Source of the DNA: Cyanobacteria bacterium REEB446
Lineage (GTDB): Bacteria > Cyanobacteriota > Vampirovibrionia > LMEP-6097
NCBI GenBank assembly: GCA_018970325.1
Contig: JAGWWP010000016.1
Span: 1-43,115, forward strand
Length of the DNA stretch: 43,115 bases
Reading direction: 5' to 3'
The position numbers and the translations under genes were made by a program. Shown piece after piece: positions 16,167 through 25,118 of this stretch (its first letter is position 1; each line of letters starts with the position of its first letter). Under the pieces are notes generated by a model. That model had not been told where the DNA came from. It saw only the letters and a program-made list of their open reading frames with translations, and did no database searches.

Positions 16167-18134
16167 TTACATCAAATTAGTGACTAATTCGTTATAGCGA
16201 TTTAGATTCTCAATTTTAGAGCCTTCTAGCAATAATGCTTGAAAGTAGATAAGCTCACTGTAATCTTTAATGAGCTGATCTTCTTGATTATTCTTGAAGC
16301 TGTTATTTAATTTTTCTATAACTCTGTGATTAGGATTTAGTTCAAGAATTCTTTTACTTTTTCCTACTTTTTGATTAGCGCTCTGGTAAATCTTTTCTAA
16401 ATTAGCACCCATCTCATTTTCATTAACTACTAAGCAGGCAAGAGTATTTACTAATCTGTCAGTGAATCTAACCTCGCTGATATTTTCTGCAAGGTTATTC
16501 TGTACTTTACTGAGCAGATCTTTAAATTCTTCTTTCTTTTTAGCTTGTTCAGCCTTCTCTTCCTCTTTAGCGCCGAGGTCTATATTACCTTTATTAATAG
16601 CTTTAAAAGATTTATCTTTAAATTCTGGAGCGGACATAATTACCCATTCGTCAATAGGATCAGTCAAAAATAGAACTTCTATATCCTTCGCTTTAAAAGC
16701 TTCTAAGTAAGGGGAATTTTCTAATTCTTTTCTGTTTTCACCCGTTATGACGTAAATATGTTTACGTACTTCTTCGTCTAGGTCTGTTCTAGCATTTAAT
16801 TTATCAGAATATTCTTCTAATGTTCTAAGTACCCCAGCACTTTCACTGCTGCTTTCAAACATCATAAGGTCAAGTAATTTTTCTTTATTGCTGTAATCTA
16901 AATGCACACCTTCTTTCAGGACTTTACCTAGTTCTTTGAAAAAATTAGAATATTTTTCCTTATCATCATTTTTTAGTTTCTCTAAAGTAGAAAGTATTTT
17001 TTTCGTAATGTTTTTCTTGATATTTACTACTTTTTGGTTCTCTTGCAGCATTTCACGAGAAACATTTAAAGGCAGATCGCTAGAATCTACTACACCTTTA
17101 ACGAATCTAAGATACTTAGGCAGTAGTAAATCAGTTTCACTGGTAATGAATACCTTATTAATAAAGAGCTGTAAGCTTTTCACATCTTCTTGCATGAAAA
17201 GATCGAAGGGAGCCTTTTCTGGAATAAAGAGTAGAGCCGTAAATTCATTAGTACCCTCTGCATTAAAGTGAATATGCGTTAAAGGGTCATTAAAGTCATG
17301 ACTGATATGACGATAAAATTCTTTATAATCTTCTTCACTAATCTCAGACTTATTTTTAGCCCATAAAGCTTTACGAGAATTCAGTACTTCGAAAACGAAC
17401 TCAGGTTCATCACCTTCTTTTTCTGGATTTTCTGTTTTAAGTTTAATCGGATATTCGATAAAATCTGAGTATTTTTTCACTACTGATCTAACTTGATACT
17501 CTTTTAAAAATGCTGCTGCTTCATCATCATTTTTTAAGTCTAAGACTATGACAGTTCCCTGCTTGGTGGTGTCAAAATAAGGACTGATAAATTCAGCGAT
17601 ATCCTCATCAGTAGCGGCTTTTAAAGTGTAAAAACCGTCACCTTTTGATTGCCAGAAGTTTACTGTCTCTTCTTTAGCTTTTTTCGATAAGACTGTCACT
17701 GTATCAGCTACTATAAACGCAGAATAGAAGCCTACTCCGAATTGACCGATTAAAGATTCGTTAAAGTCCTGATTAGAACCAGATTCTTTAAGTGAATTAA
17801 TAAATTCTTTAGTCCCAGACTTAGCGATAGTTCCAAGATTAGAAGCGAGGTCTTCCTCGTTCATGCCGATACCATTATCACGGATAATCATTCTTTTTTT
17901 ATCGCTGTCTATGACTAGTTTAATAGCTAGTTCTTCATTCGCGCCGATTAACTCTTTTTCGCTGAGAGCAGCGAATCTTAATTTATCTAAAGCGTCAGAG
18001 GCATTAGATATTAACTCTCTTAGAAAAATGTCTTTATTTGAATATAGAGAATGTATGACTAGATCTAGAACCTGTCTAACTTCTGCTTCAAATGACCTAG
18101 TGTTAGAACTATGAGACTCTGTTGTAAATACCAT
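16167..18134 (-). CDS. htpG: Chaperone HtpG (Hsp90 family)
   Basis: HtpG is the bacterial Hsp90, an ATP-dependent cytosolic chaperone. The 655 residues comprise the GHKL ATPase domain with ELISNASDALDKLR (about 41-54), DNGIGMN (about 86-92), GTIAKSGTKEF (about 106-116) and GQFGVGFYSAF (about 129-139). A middle domain contains PLNVSREMLQ, the conserved catalytic Arg loop (about 357-366), followed by a C-terminal dimerisation domain. Length and motifs are complete. It starts 18 bases after the 313-residue coiled-coil gene, suggesting co-transcription. No CIRCE element is visible in the short gap. Confidence 0.98.
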   Translation of the reverse strand: MVFTTESHSSNTRSFEAEVRQVLDLVIHSLYSNKDIFLRELISNASDALDKLRFAALSEKELIGANEELAIKLVIDSDKKRMIIRDNGIGMNEEDLASNLGTIAKSGTKEFINSLKESGSNQDFNESLIGQFGVGFYSAFIVADTVTVLSKKAKEETVNFWQSKGDGFYTLKAATDEDIAEFISPYFDTTKQGTVIVLDLKNDDEAAAFLKEYQVRSVVKKYSDFIEYPIKLKTENPEKEGDEPEFVFEVLNSRKALWAKNKSEISEEDYKEFYRHISHDFNDPLTHIHFNAEGTNEFTALLFIPEKAPFDLFMQEDVKSLQLFINKVFITSETDLLLPKYLRFVKGVVDSSDLPLNVSREMLQENQKVVNIKKNITKKILSTLEKLKNDDKEKYSNFFKELGKVLKEGVHLDYSNKEKLLDLMMFESSSESAGVLRTLEEYSDKLNARTDLDEEVRKHIYVITGENRKELENSPYLEAFKAKDIEVLFLTDPIDEWVIMSAPEFKDKSFKAINKGNIDLGAKEEEKAEQAKKKEEFKDLLSKVQNNLAENISEVRFTDRLVNTLACLVVNENEMGANLEKIYQSANQKVGKSKRILELNPNHRVIEKLNNSFKNNQEDQLIKDYSELIYFQALLLEGSKIENLNRYNELVTNLM

Positions 18135-18152
18135 CAGTAATAATTTTACAAA

Positions 18153-19094
18153 CTATTGATGTAGACTTGCAAGAGCTTCTTTTTTATTGGCAAATTTTCT
18201 TGTCTGAATTTGATTCACCAAAGTTTTATCTATTTTATTACCCAGTACTGTTTTTGGCTTAGATTCAGTAATTTTATTTATAGTCGATTTTTCTAAAATA
18301 AATTTTAAATCCTTATTTGAAAAAGTCGCAGGTGATATAAAGCTCAGAGTGGTAGGTATTCTCATGCGTTTATATCTATCAATAGATTCTTTAATATTAC
18401 TTTCTATATAACTCTGAATTCTAGAAGGTATTTCACGAATGGGTTTAATGATTTCAGTTTCAAAATATTCACGTGGCTGTCTGTATAAGAAGTCTTTGAT
18501 CATGTCAATCGCATCATCGTAGAACTGTTTTAGTCGTTTTAAAGTAAAGAAATCAAGAGTATTTTGGTAAGTTTTTAAAGTAAATTTCTTTAAATCTTCA
18601 AACTTCCCGACTATATCTTCAATAATTGTTTCAACTAAGCTCTTCTCCGCTTCGGCTTCTTTTTCCTCTTCCTCGTTTCCGAGTAATTCTCTTTGAGATT
18701 CTTCCCAAGCCTTTTTCTCTGCTTCTAGTCTAGCCTTACGTTCATCTTCATCTTTATCTTTATCTTTAATCTCTTGAGCTTTTTGATTAACTAAAATCTT
18801 ATTTTGTTCGATCATCTTCGCTGAAAGTAAATTCAGCATGGCTTGAAGAGTTGCTCCCTCAGCATTCTTTAGTGCTAGAGATAAACTGTTATTGTCTAAA
18901 CTGATCTCCCCAAGGGAGTTAGAGCTTGAGCTTTCTTTTAAAATTTGTAATGCTCTGAGTTTCCTCAGTTTACGTTCTTTCTCGGTAAGTGGTTGGTAGG
19001 CTTCTAGAGCTTTTTCTGCGGTACTTGAGTTAAATGTCTTTAAAATCTCGTGATTCGCATGCGAAAGATTCTGGAAGCGAACAGTAATCGCCAT
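18153..19094 (-). CDS. Hypothetical coiled-coil protein, 313 residues
   Basis: No family recognised. Residues 1-100 are helical and Leu/Ser-rich (MAITVRFQNLSHANHEIL at the start). Residues 100-155 are a very charged coil (KDKDKDEDERKARLEAEKK, then EEEEKEAEAEK). A helical region with aromatic residues follows, and the C-terminus is basic. There is no signal peptide. It sits upstream of htpG with an 18-base gap and 80 bases downstream of dut, all on the same strand. A cytosolic scaffold or host-interaction protein are both possible; nothing in the sequence decides. Confidence 0.75.
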   Translation of the reverse strand: MAITVRFQNLSHANHEILKTFNSSTAEKALEAYQPLTEKERKLRKLRALQILKESSSSNSLGEISLDNNSLSLALKNAEGATLQAMLNLLSAKMIEQNKILVNQKAQEIKDKDKDEDERKARLEAEKKAWEESQRELLGNEEEEKEAEAEKSLVETIIEDIVGKFEDLKKFTLKTYQNTLDFFTLKRLKQFYDDAIDMIKDFLYRQPREYFETEIIKPIREIPSRIQSYIESNIKESIDRYKRMRIPTTLSFISPATFSNKDLKFILEKSTINKITESKPKTVLGNKIDKTLVNQIQTRKFANKKEALASLHQ

Positions 19095-19174
19095 TTTAAT
19101 AATCTATAAGCAAAAATGGTTTTTGTAAAGCAGTTAAGACGAGAAAAAGGATGTCAATTCTAGAAATAAAGCAG

Positions 19175-19636
19175 CTAAGCCACTCCAGTGCTACCAAAGC
19201 CACCAGCTAACCTAGTATTACTTTCTTCTAAAGGCAATTCTGTAATCTCAGTAAAGCTAGCTTGATATATAGGTGCAAGAACGCCTTGGGCGATTCTATC
19301 GCCGTGATTAATCGTGAAATCTTCTTCGCCATGGTTAATCATAAGTATCTGTATCTCACCGCGATAGTCACAGTCTATAGTTCCTGGTGTATTAGTTAAA
19401 GAGATGCCGTGTTTGAAAGCAAGTCCAGAGCGAGGGCGTATCTGCAATTCAAAGCCTTCTGGTAAAACCATCTGAATTCCTGTCGGGATCTTCCCTCTAG
19501 AACCAGCTTTTATGGTTACTGAAGACTGATCCATGAAAAAAGCTCTCAGGTCGAATCCAGCAGAGCCACTCGTCGCATATTCAGGGATGACAACATCGGG
19601 GTTAAGTTTTTTGATTTGAATAGATAGCTTGGTCAT
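19175..19636 (-). CDS. dut: Deoxyuridine 5'-triphosphate nucleotidohydrolase
   Basis: dUTPase hydrolyses dUTP to dUMP and pyrophosphate, keeping uracil out of DNA and feeding dTMP synthesis. The 153-residue trimeric-type enzyme has all five motifs: GFDLRAF (about 28-34), PRSGLAFKHGI (about 68-78), GTIDCDYRGEI (about 85-95) with the catalytic Asp, GDRIAQGVL (about 113-121), and the C-terminal GGFGST flap. It is divergent from the pirin gene across about 100 bases. Confidence 0.98.
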   Translation of the reverse strand: MTKLSIQIKKLNPDVVIPEYATSGSAGFDLRAFFMDQSSVTIKAGSRGKIPTGIQMVLPEGFELQIRPRSGLAFKHGISLTNTPGTIDCDYRGEIQILMINHGEEDFTINHGDRIAQGVLAPIYQASFTEITELPLEESNTRLAGGFGSTGVA

Positions 19637-19737
19637 GATTCTTGATTATATCCCAGATGAAATTTATAACTCTGCCGTGCTGAGCTGATATCGTGATTTT
19701 AATAATTAAGAGGGACTTTTTGGACCAGAGAGTTTTT

Positions 19738-20514
19738 ATGAATAAAGTACTTAGATCAAATGAAAGAGGTCTTACTGAACTAGGGTGACTGAAAAGCTAT
19801 TATAGCTTCTCTTTTGGTGAGTATTATAGTCCAGAGAATAAAGGTTTTCGCTCGCTTAGAGTAATTAATGATGACTGCATACAAGCTGGATCGGGATTCG
19901 ATTTTCACCCACATCGTGATATGGAGATCTTAACTATGGTTCTGAGTGGGGCTGTTACTCATATTGATAGCATGGGAAATTCTGAAATTATTAGGGCTGA
20001 TGAATTTCAATTAATGTCTGCTGGTACTGGGGTTTTACATAGTGAGTATAATCTTGGTGATGAAGAATTAAGGCTTTTGCAGATTTGGATTAAGCCTCGT
20101 GAACAGGGTTTAAAGCCAAGTTACCAGCAAAAGAGCTTAGAGCAGCTACCTCTTGATGATAATGGTTTTCATATAATTGCTAGTGCCTTTGCTGGATCAG
20201 GTTCTGATTCTACTTATGGCTCGTGCTTGAAGATTAATCAGGATATAGAAATCAAACTCATATCTAATCTGGAAGCTAAATCCATATCATTTACTTTGGG
20301 CTCTGAATATAATAACGCTGAGCAAGCGCCTTCTGGTAAAAAGAGTTTTATGGCGATTTATTTTCACGTGATAGAAGGTGCTGTAGATATAGAGATTACA
20401 GGGTCACCCTTGGTGAAGCTTTCTCCAGGAGATGGTTTTAATTTGGAAAATACTGAGAAAGTCAAAATATCATTTGAGTCTATGACCAAATGCCTGCTTT
20501 TCTGTTTTATTTAA
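19738..20514 (+). pseudogene. Pirin-family cupin gene with in-frame TGA at the conserved Trp codon
   Basis: Pirins are bicupin Fe-binding proteins; some degrade quercetin and others act as redox-linked regulators. From the ATG at 19738 the frame reads MNKVLRSNERGLTELG, then TGA (19786-19788), then LKSYYSFSFGEYYSPENKG. This aligns with the family pattern G-W-L-x-(S/T)-x-H-T-F-S-F-G, so the stop replaces the conserved Trp. The rest is intact for 258 codons, including GFRSLRVINDD, the ligand motif HPHRDMEI (about 58-65), SAGTGVLHSEYN and the second cupin. The next in-frame start, ATG 19921, would drop the HPH ligands, so reinitiation should not give an active enzyme. TGA is a genuine stop in cysteine desulfurase, merR and the lipoprotein. 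The options are a recent nonsense mutation, a sequencing error, or readthrough; the context UGAC is a weak stop. Confidence 0.85.
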
Positions 20515-20526
20515 ATAAAGGTCTTT

Positions 20527-21039
20527 TTAGGCTAATTTCAAACGAATTTTCTGTAAATAAATTAATGCTAAATAAGCGAGAAGCAAATCGATTAAGCCAG
20601 TTAATATGCTTAAATCTATAAACTTGAAAATATTAAATCTGCCAGTGAGCATAATTAGAATATTCGCTACAAGATGAAGTATACCAAAGGCAATTAAAGG
20701 CTTAAATAATTTTTTGGGATGGTTTAAAGTCTCTTCAAATGATGATCTATAGAGAAAAGCAAAAATAGTAAAAGGTATTAAAGCAATTAAATACATAAAG
20801 CCCAGCTGTGTTATATATGAAATTCCAGCACCAAAGGCGAAAACTTGAATGCCAAGAATGCCCAAGATAATATAAGCGATAGAACCAACGGTAGCGTAGT
20901 TTTTAGTAAAGATCTGGCTGATAAGAAAAAGTACTAGGAAAATAGGTGAATAGTTATAGCCAGCAATGTCAAATACTGTCACTGCGGCAAGCATGCTTAT
21001 GGCTAAAGTAAATAGAGTGCGGCTGAAGTCGTAAAACAT
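20527..21039 (-). CDS. BioY-like integral membrane protein (probable ECF S component)
   Basis: A 170-residue protein with about five or six hydrophobic helices. The central region (ATVGSIAYIILGILGIQVFAFG followed by AGISYI and GFMYLIALIP) resembles BioY, the biotin-binding S component of ECF transporters, where a GALAVLLYLLLGALGLPVFAGG-like helix is typical. Length fits. No AAA ATPase or T component is nearby, which is usual when the ECF energy module is shared. It starts one base after the stop of the transketolase C-subunit gene, so translation is probably coupled. Another small-molecule S component remains possible. Confidence 0.5.
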   Translation of the reverse strand: MFYDFSRTLFTLAISMLAAVTVFDIAGYNYSPIFLVLFLISQIFTKNYATVGSIAYIILGILGIQVFAFGAGISYITQLGFMYLIALIPFTIFAFLYRSSFEETLNHPKKLFKPLIAFGILHLVANILIMLTGRFNIFKFIDLSILTGLIDLLLAYLALIYLQKIRLKLA

Positions 21040-21040
21040 T

Positions 21041-22003
21041 TTAATGAAGCATCTCTAAAGACAGTTTAACTAAATTCTCTGCCGTAAGACCATAATGTAT
21101 TAGTAGGTCTTCAGCTTTTCCAGATTGACCAAAGGAATCATTTACACCTAGTCTTTTAAAACTTAATTTCTCTGAGCAGTTCTCCAGTAAAGCACTAGCT
21201 ACGCTGTCTCCCAGTCCACCCCAGATATTATGCTCTTCTGCGACTATGATATTTCTCGTTTTCAAGGCTGAATTGACGATAGTTTCTGTATCTAAAGGCT
21301 TTATAGAAGCAATGTTTATGACTTCAATACTTTTATTATGTTTTTCTTTAAGGATTTTAGCTGCCTCTGCCGCTGCACTAACCATAATGCCACATGCCAT
21401 AATAGTTAAGTCTTCTCCAGCATTGATGACATTGGCTTTGCCGATCTGGAAATTATATTTATCATCAAAAAGCACTGGTAAGGCGGATCTTCCAAGTCTC
21501 ACATAGGCTGGACCGTTGTAAGCAGTGACTGCCTGCATTACTTTTTCTGTCTCTTTAGCATCAGCTGGAACTATAACTACCATACCTGGAATACTTTTCA
21601 TTAGAGCTATGTCTTCAATAATTTGATGACTAGCACCATCTTCGCCGACTGTAAGACCTGCATGTGTAGCACAGATTTTCACATTTGCGTGATTATGAGC
21701 GACCGAATTACGTACCTGTTCCCAAGCTCTGCCAGTAGCGAACATTGCAAAGCTACTCACAAAGGGGATTTTCCCAGCCTTAGCTAAGCCAGCCGCCGTG
21801 CTAACCATGTTTGCTTCAGCAATACCCATATTAAAAAATCTTTCAGGAAATTCTTTAGCGAAAAATTTAGTCTGAGTGCTACTAGACAAGTCCGCATCTA
21901 AGACGACTATATCTTGATTCGATTTAGCTAATTCTACTAAACTCTTACCATAAGCTACTCGAGTAGCTATTTTTTCTGTTGATGGTTCTATCGCTGCACC
22001 CAT
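21041..22003 (-). CDS. Transketolase, C-terminal subunit
   Basis: The second half of a split transketolase, which with its partner moves two-carbon units between sugar phosphates in the non-oxidative pentose phosphate pathway. The 320 residues cover the pyrimidine-binding domain (VVLDADLSSSTQTKFF; FFNMGIAEANMVSTAAGLA; CATHAGLTVGEDGASHQ; PADAKETEKVM) and the C-terminal transketolase domain (INIASIKPLDTETI; VAEEHNIWGGLGDSVAS). The catalytic Glu is in GIAEAN. The ATG is two bases after the stop of the N-subunit gene and its Shine-Dalgarno GGAG overlaps that gene's end, so the two should be made in equal amounts. Confidence 0.94.
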   Translation of the reverse strand: MGAAIEPSTEKIATRVAYGKSLVELAKSNQDIVVLDADLSSSTQTKFFAKEFPERFFNMGIAEANMVSTAAGLAKAGKIPFVSSFAMFATGRAWEQVRNSVAHNHANVKICATHAGLTVGEDGASHQIIEDIALMKSIPGMVVIVPADAKETEKVMQAVTAYNGPAYVRLGRSALPVLFDDKYNFQIGKANVINAGEDLTIMACGIMVSAAAEAAKILKEKHNKSIEVINIASIKPLDTETIVNSALKTRNIIVAEEHNIWGGLGDSVASALLENCSEKLSFKRLGVNDSFGQSGKAEDLLIHYGLTAENLVKLSLEMLH

Positions 22004-22005
22004 AA

Positions 22006-22851
22006 TTATTTACTCCCCGCTAATTCTACTAAAGCCTTCTCTAGATCAGTGTCACTTGGAGCTACTCCATGCCAAGCGACCGCATCTTCCATGAAGGATA
22101 CACCTTTACCTTTGATAGTATTTGCGATTATCGCAAATGGTTTATTAGTCTCTTCACTTACTCGGTAAGCTTCTTTTAGGGCATTATCTAATTCTGCAAG
22201 ATCATGACCATTTATCGTCTTAGTTTCCCAATTAAAAGCACTTAATTTATCCTCTAGCGGATCAAGTGCCATAGTGGTTTCTGTGCAACCATCAAGCTGA
22301 ATGCGGTTTCTATCTATAATCGCAACTAAGTTATCAGTTTTATAATGAGCACATGCCATAAAAGCTTCCCAGCACTGACCTTCCTGTAATTCACCATCAC
22401 TGAGTATGGCAAAAACCTTACGCTGAGATTTATCAAGCTTCGCTGCTAAAGCAAAGCCAAGGGCATTAGAAAGACCATGTCCGAGCGAGCCAGTAGACAT
22501 CTCAACACCAGGCACTTTGAGGCTGTCTATATGACCTTGGAATTTAGAGCCGAGCTGTCTAAAGCTCATAGTATCTACGATAGGATAAAAGCCAGCTAGG
22601 GCTAAAACTGAATACACTGCTGGTGAAGCGTGTCCTTTACTGATGATTAGAATATCTCGCTCTGGATCATGAGAGTCAAGGGGATTATGCTTTAGATGTC
22701 CACCAAAATATAGAACAGAGAGTATGTCCGCGATAGATAGCGAGCCACCTGGGTGACCAGATTTAGCGGCATGTATCATTTTTAAAGAATTAGCTCTTAT
22801 TTCTAAGGCTTTTTCCTTGACTTTAACTAGATCAGGGAAATTATTAGACAT
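22006..22851 (-). CDS. Transketolase, N-terminal subunit
   Basis: The first half of a split transketolase, 281 residues, binding thiamine diphosphate. It has AAKSGHPGGSLS (about residues 28-39) with the conserved His, SKGHASPAVYS (about 70-80), and the thiamine motif SDGELQEGQCWEA ending about 30 residues later at DRN (about 150-180). WHGVAPSD near the C-terminus is also typical. Split transketolases occur in many bacteria and archaea. The gene is 63 bases downstream of the sigma-factor gene and directly upstream of its partner. Confidence 0.94.
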   Translation of the reverse strand: MSNNFPDLVKVKEKALEIRANSLKMIHAAKSGHPGGSLSIADILSVLYFGGHLKHNPLDSHDPERDILIISKGHASPAVYSVLALAGFYPIVDTMSFRQLGSKFQGHIDSLKVPGVEMSTGSLGHGLSNALGFALAAKLDKSQRKVFAILSDGELQEGQCWEAFMACAHYKTDNLVAIIDRNRIQLDGCTETTMALDPLEDKLSAFNWETKTINGHDLAELDNALKEAYRVSEETNKPFAIIANTIKGKGVSFMEDAVAWHGVAPSDTDLEKALVELAGSK

Positions 22852-22914
22852 GGAAAAATTGATTATTCAGTTACTCCTTTAAGAAATTTTAACAAAGCGG
22901 GACTGAATTTATCT

Positions 22915-23886
22915 TTAATTTAAAAATTCTTTAAGGTCTTTAATATCTTTAGCATAAAGCTTTAATTTTCTTAATGCCTTAGCTTCAAGCTTTTTAACCT
23001 GAGCTTTAGGAATTTCTAAAATCTCAGCAAGTTCTTCATGAGTATATTCTTTGTCAGTAGCGATGCCATATTTGAGAAACAGTACATTTTGTTCAAGCTC
23101 ATTTAATTCTTCAATAATTGTTTTAAGTTCTTTGCGCAGCAGTGTTGCACTGGTGTGATCATCTGGAGAAGTAAAGGCATTATTGCTAGCAATAAAGTCT
23201 GATATATCTACTCCTTCCTCACCTTTGATTTTGGTCGACATGGAAACTGTTCTCACGTGTAGGTTTTCAATTTCATCTAGTTTTTCCAAGCTAATATTCA
23301 TGTGACTGGCTATCTCATCAGGTTTTGGGTCACGATTTAATGCCCGTCTTAGAGCTACTTTGCTTTTGTTTAGTTTAGAGGCGTATTCGATCATATGAAC
23401 TGGTATACGAATTGTTCTAGATTTATCTGCAATAGATCTGCTGATGGACTGCCTAATCCACCAAGTAGCGAAAGTACTAAATCTATAACCCTTTTTATAG
23501 TCAAATTTAGAGGCGGCTTTCATTAAGCCAAGATTTCCTTCTTGGATAAGATCTAATAATTGATTAGAGTTTCTCGCATAACGTTTGGCGATACTTACAA
23601 CTAATCTTAAATTAGCTCTTACTAAAGCTCTTTGGGCTTTATCTGAGATTTTTTGATCTTCAGACTGAATATCTCTAGCTATTTCAATTTCCTGATCAGC
23701 GTTAATGGTGGGTATTTTACCTATTTCCTTGAGATATAGATAAACACTGTCATTAACTAATGGAGAGCTTTCCTTCGGCTGCTTAAAAATAACCTCCTCG
23801 TCAACGTCCAGATCTCTCTGGAATTCACGAGTTTCATCTATGTCGGCTTCGCTAGGGCCTATTAATAAGTCTTCATCTTCTGCCAT
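22915..23886 (-). CDS. RNA polymerase sigma factor, RpoD/sigma-70 family (group 1 or 2)
   Basis: A 323-residue sigma factor. After an acidic N-terminus of about 45 residues comes region 1.2 ([17 protein letters not shown], about 46-62). Region 2 follows with [45 protein letters not shown] and [14 protein letters not shown], which are the -10 recognition and melting determinants. Region 3 is next, then region 4 with [12 protein letters not shown] and the [32 protein letters not shown] split across about 290-315. The long region 1.1 of E. coli RpoD is absent. It could be the primary sigma factor or a group 2 paralogue; one window cannot tell. It sits in a minus-strand run with cysteine desulfurase and transketolase. 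Confidence 0.95.
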   Translation of the reverse strand: MAEDEDLLIGPSEADIDETREFQRDLDVDEEVIFKQPKESSPLVNDSVYLYLKEIGKIPTINADQEIEIARDIQSEDQKISDKAQRALVRANLRLVVSIAKRYARNSNQLLDLIQEGNLGLMKAASKFDYKKGYRFSTFATWWIRQSISRSIADKSRTIRIPVHMIEYASKLNKSKVALRRALNRDPKPDEIASHMNISLEKLDEIENLHVRTVSMSTKIKGEEGVDISDFIASNNAFTSPDDHTSATLLRKELKTIIEELNELEQNVLFLKYGIATDKEYTHEELAEILEIPKAQVKKLEAKALRKLKLYAKDIKDLKEFLN

Positions 23887-23945
23887 CTAAGATAATTGAA
23901 TGCCTCTTCCTTACTATACAATCCTCTACCCTTATCATAAACCTG

Positions 23946-25118
23946 TCAAACGAGCTTTGTAATTATCTCAGTTAATTTCTCTAGTTCTGCCTCATCATTC
24001 ATCCATGAGAGTGATATGCGAATAGCTCTTTTTGCAATATTTTCATCTATGTGGCAAGCTCTAAGGACATAAGAGCTTTCAATGAAAGAATCTTCAAAAT
24101 TTTTTTTATTGGAAGTGCAAGCTGAGCCTGAGCTTACGCAGACCCCTCGAAGATCTAATTGAAGTACTAGCTGCTCACTATTAAATTTTAAATCCATGAA
24201 AGATAGATTCAGATTGCCTCCTAGTCTGTTTTCTAGATTTTGGGGGCCGTTCAGTACTACAGATTTAAGGTTTTTTAATTTCATCCATAATTTTTTTTGT
24301 AATTCTTTCACTTTGTTGCGTTTTTCAGGATCTAAAGATATTTCTAGGGCTTTGGCAAAGGCGATAATCGAATTTACATTCTCTGTTCCAGATCTGAAAC
24401 TTCTTTCTTGACCACCACCTATGATTAGAGCTTTATTTAAGATATGTTCTTGGAGTTTTTGGGCTATATAGATAAAACCTAAGCCTTTAGGTCCGTGTAA
24501 TTTATGGGCTGAAGCTGATATTAGGTCTAGCTTAGAATCTTTAACATCTATATCCAGCTTGCCAAGGCTTTGAACACAGTCACTATGAAAAATAGCTTTA
24601 TATTTTTCGCATAAGTTTCCGATAGCTTTTATATCTTGTACTGTACCGATCTCGCTATTAGCGTGCATTATAGATACTAAAATCTTTTTAGGGCACTGCT
24701 CGCGAACTTCAATTTCTGTATTAGAATTTTGGGCAAGTACATTCTCTAATTCTTTTAGAGATATATAACCTTCTTGATCAAGATTTAACCAAAAAATCTC
24801 TTGGCGAGAGGCTTTAGCAGGTTCAATTACGCTTGCATGCTCACTAGGGCTAGTAATAATTAAGTCGTAATCACAAGCCTTAAAAACAGTATTATTGGCT
24901 TCTGTAGCACCACTGAGGAAAAATATTTCATTAGCTTCGGCGTTTATGCTATTTGCGATGAAAGTGCGGGCTTCTTCTATCTTTTTTTTTGCTGATTTGC
25001 CTAGTCCATGAACACTGCTTGGATTGGCAAAGGTAGTTTTAAAACTGTCAATTAATACTTCTATAACTTCTGCTGCAAGAGCAGTGGTCGCAGAATTATC
25101 AAAATAGATTTTATTCAT
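23946..25118 (-). CDS. Cysteine desulfurase (NifS/IscS group)
   Basis: A PLP enzyme that removes sulfur from cysteine and donates it as persulfide for Fe-S clusters and tRNA thiolation. Motifs are FDNSATT at residues 6-12, SGATEANN, HSDCVQSLGKLDID, the PLP lysine in SAHKLHGPKG (about 204), GTENV, and the active-site Cys loop SSGSACTS (about 328-335), placing it in the class I IscS/NifS group. I chose ATG 25118 (MNKIYFDN) over ATG 25139 because it matches the family start. The gene overlaps the end of add by eight bases. It ends with TGA, one of the clear TGA stops in the window. No iscU or iscA neighbour is present. Confidence 0.93.
   Translation of the reverse strand: MNKIYFDNSATTALAAEVIEVLIDSFKTTFANPSSVHGLGKSAKKKIEEARTFIANSINAEANEIFFLSGATEANNTVFKACDYDLIITSPSEHASVIEPAKASRQEIFWLNLDQEGYISLKELENVLAQNSNTEIEVREQCPKKILVSIMHANSEIGTVQDIKAIGNLCEKYKAIFHSDCVQSLGKLDIDVKDSKLDLISASAHKLHGPKGLGFIYIAQKLQEHILNKALIIGGGQERSFRSGTENVNSIIAFAKALEISLDPEKRNKVKELQKKLWMKLKNLKSVVLNGPQNLENRLGGNLNLSFMDLKFNSEQLVLQLDLRGVCVSSGSACTSNKKNFEDSFIESSYVLRACHIDENIAKRAIRISLSWMNDEAELEKLTEIITKLV

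Noticed and set aside
19786-19788. Genome-wide reassignment of TGA to Trp
   Set aside because: TGA ends cysteine desulfurase, merR and the lipoprotein gene at family-normal lengths, and TGG is used for Trp in recA and elsewhere.
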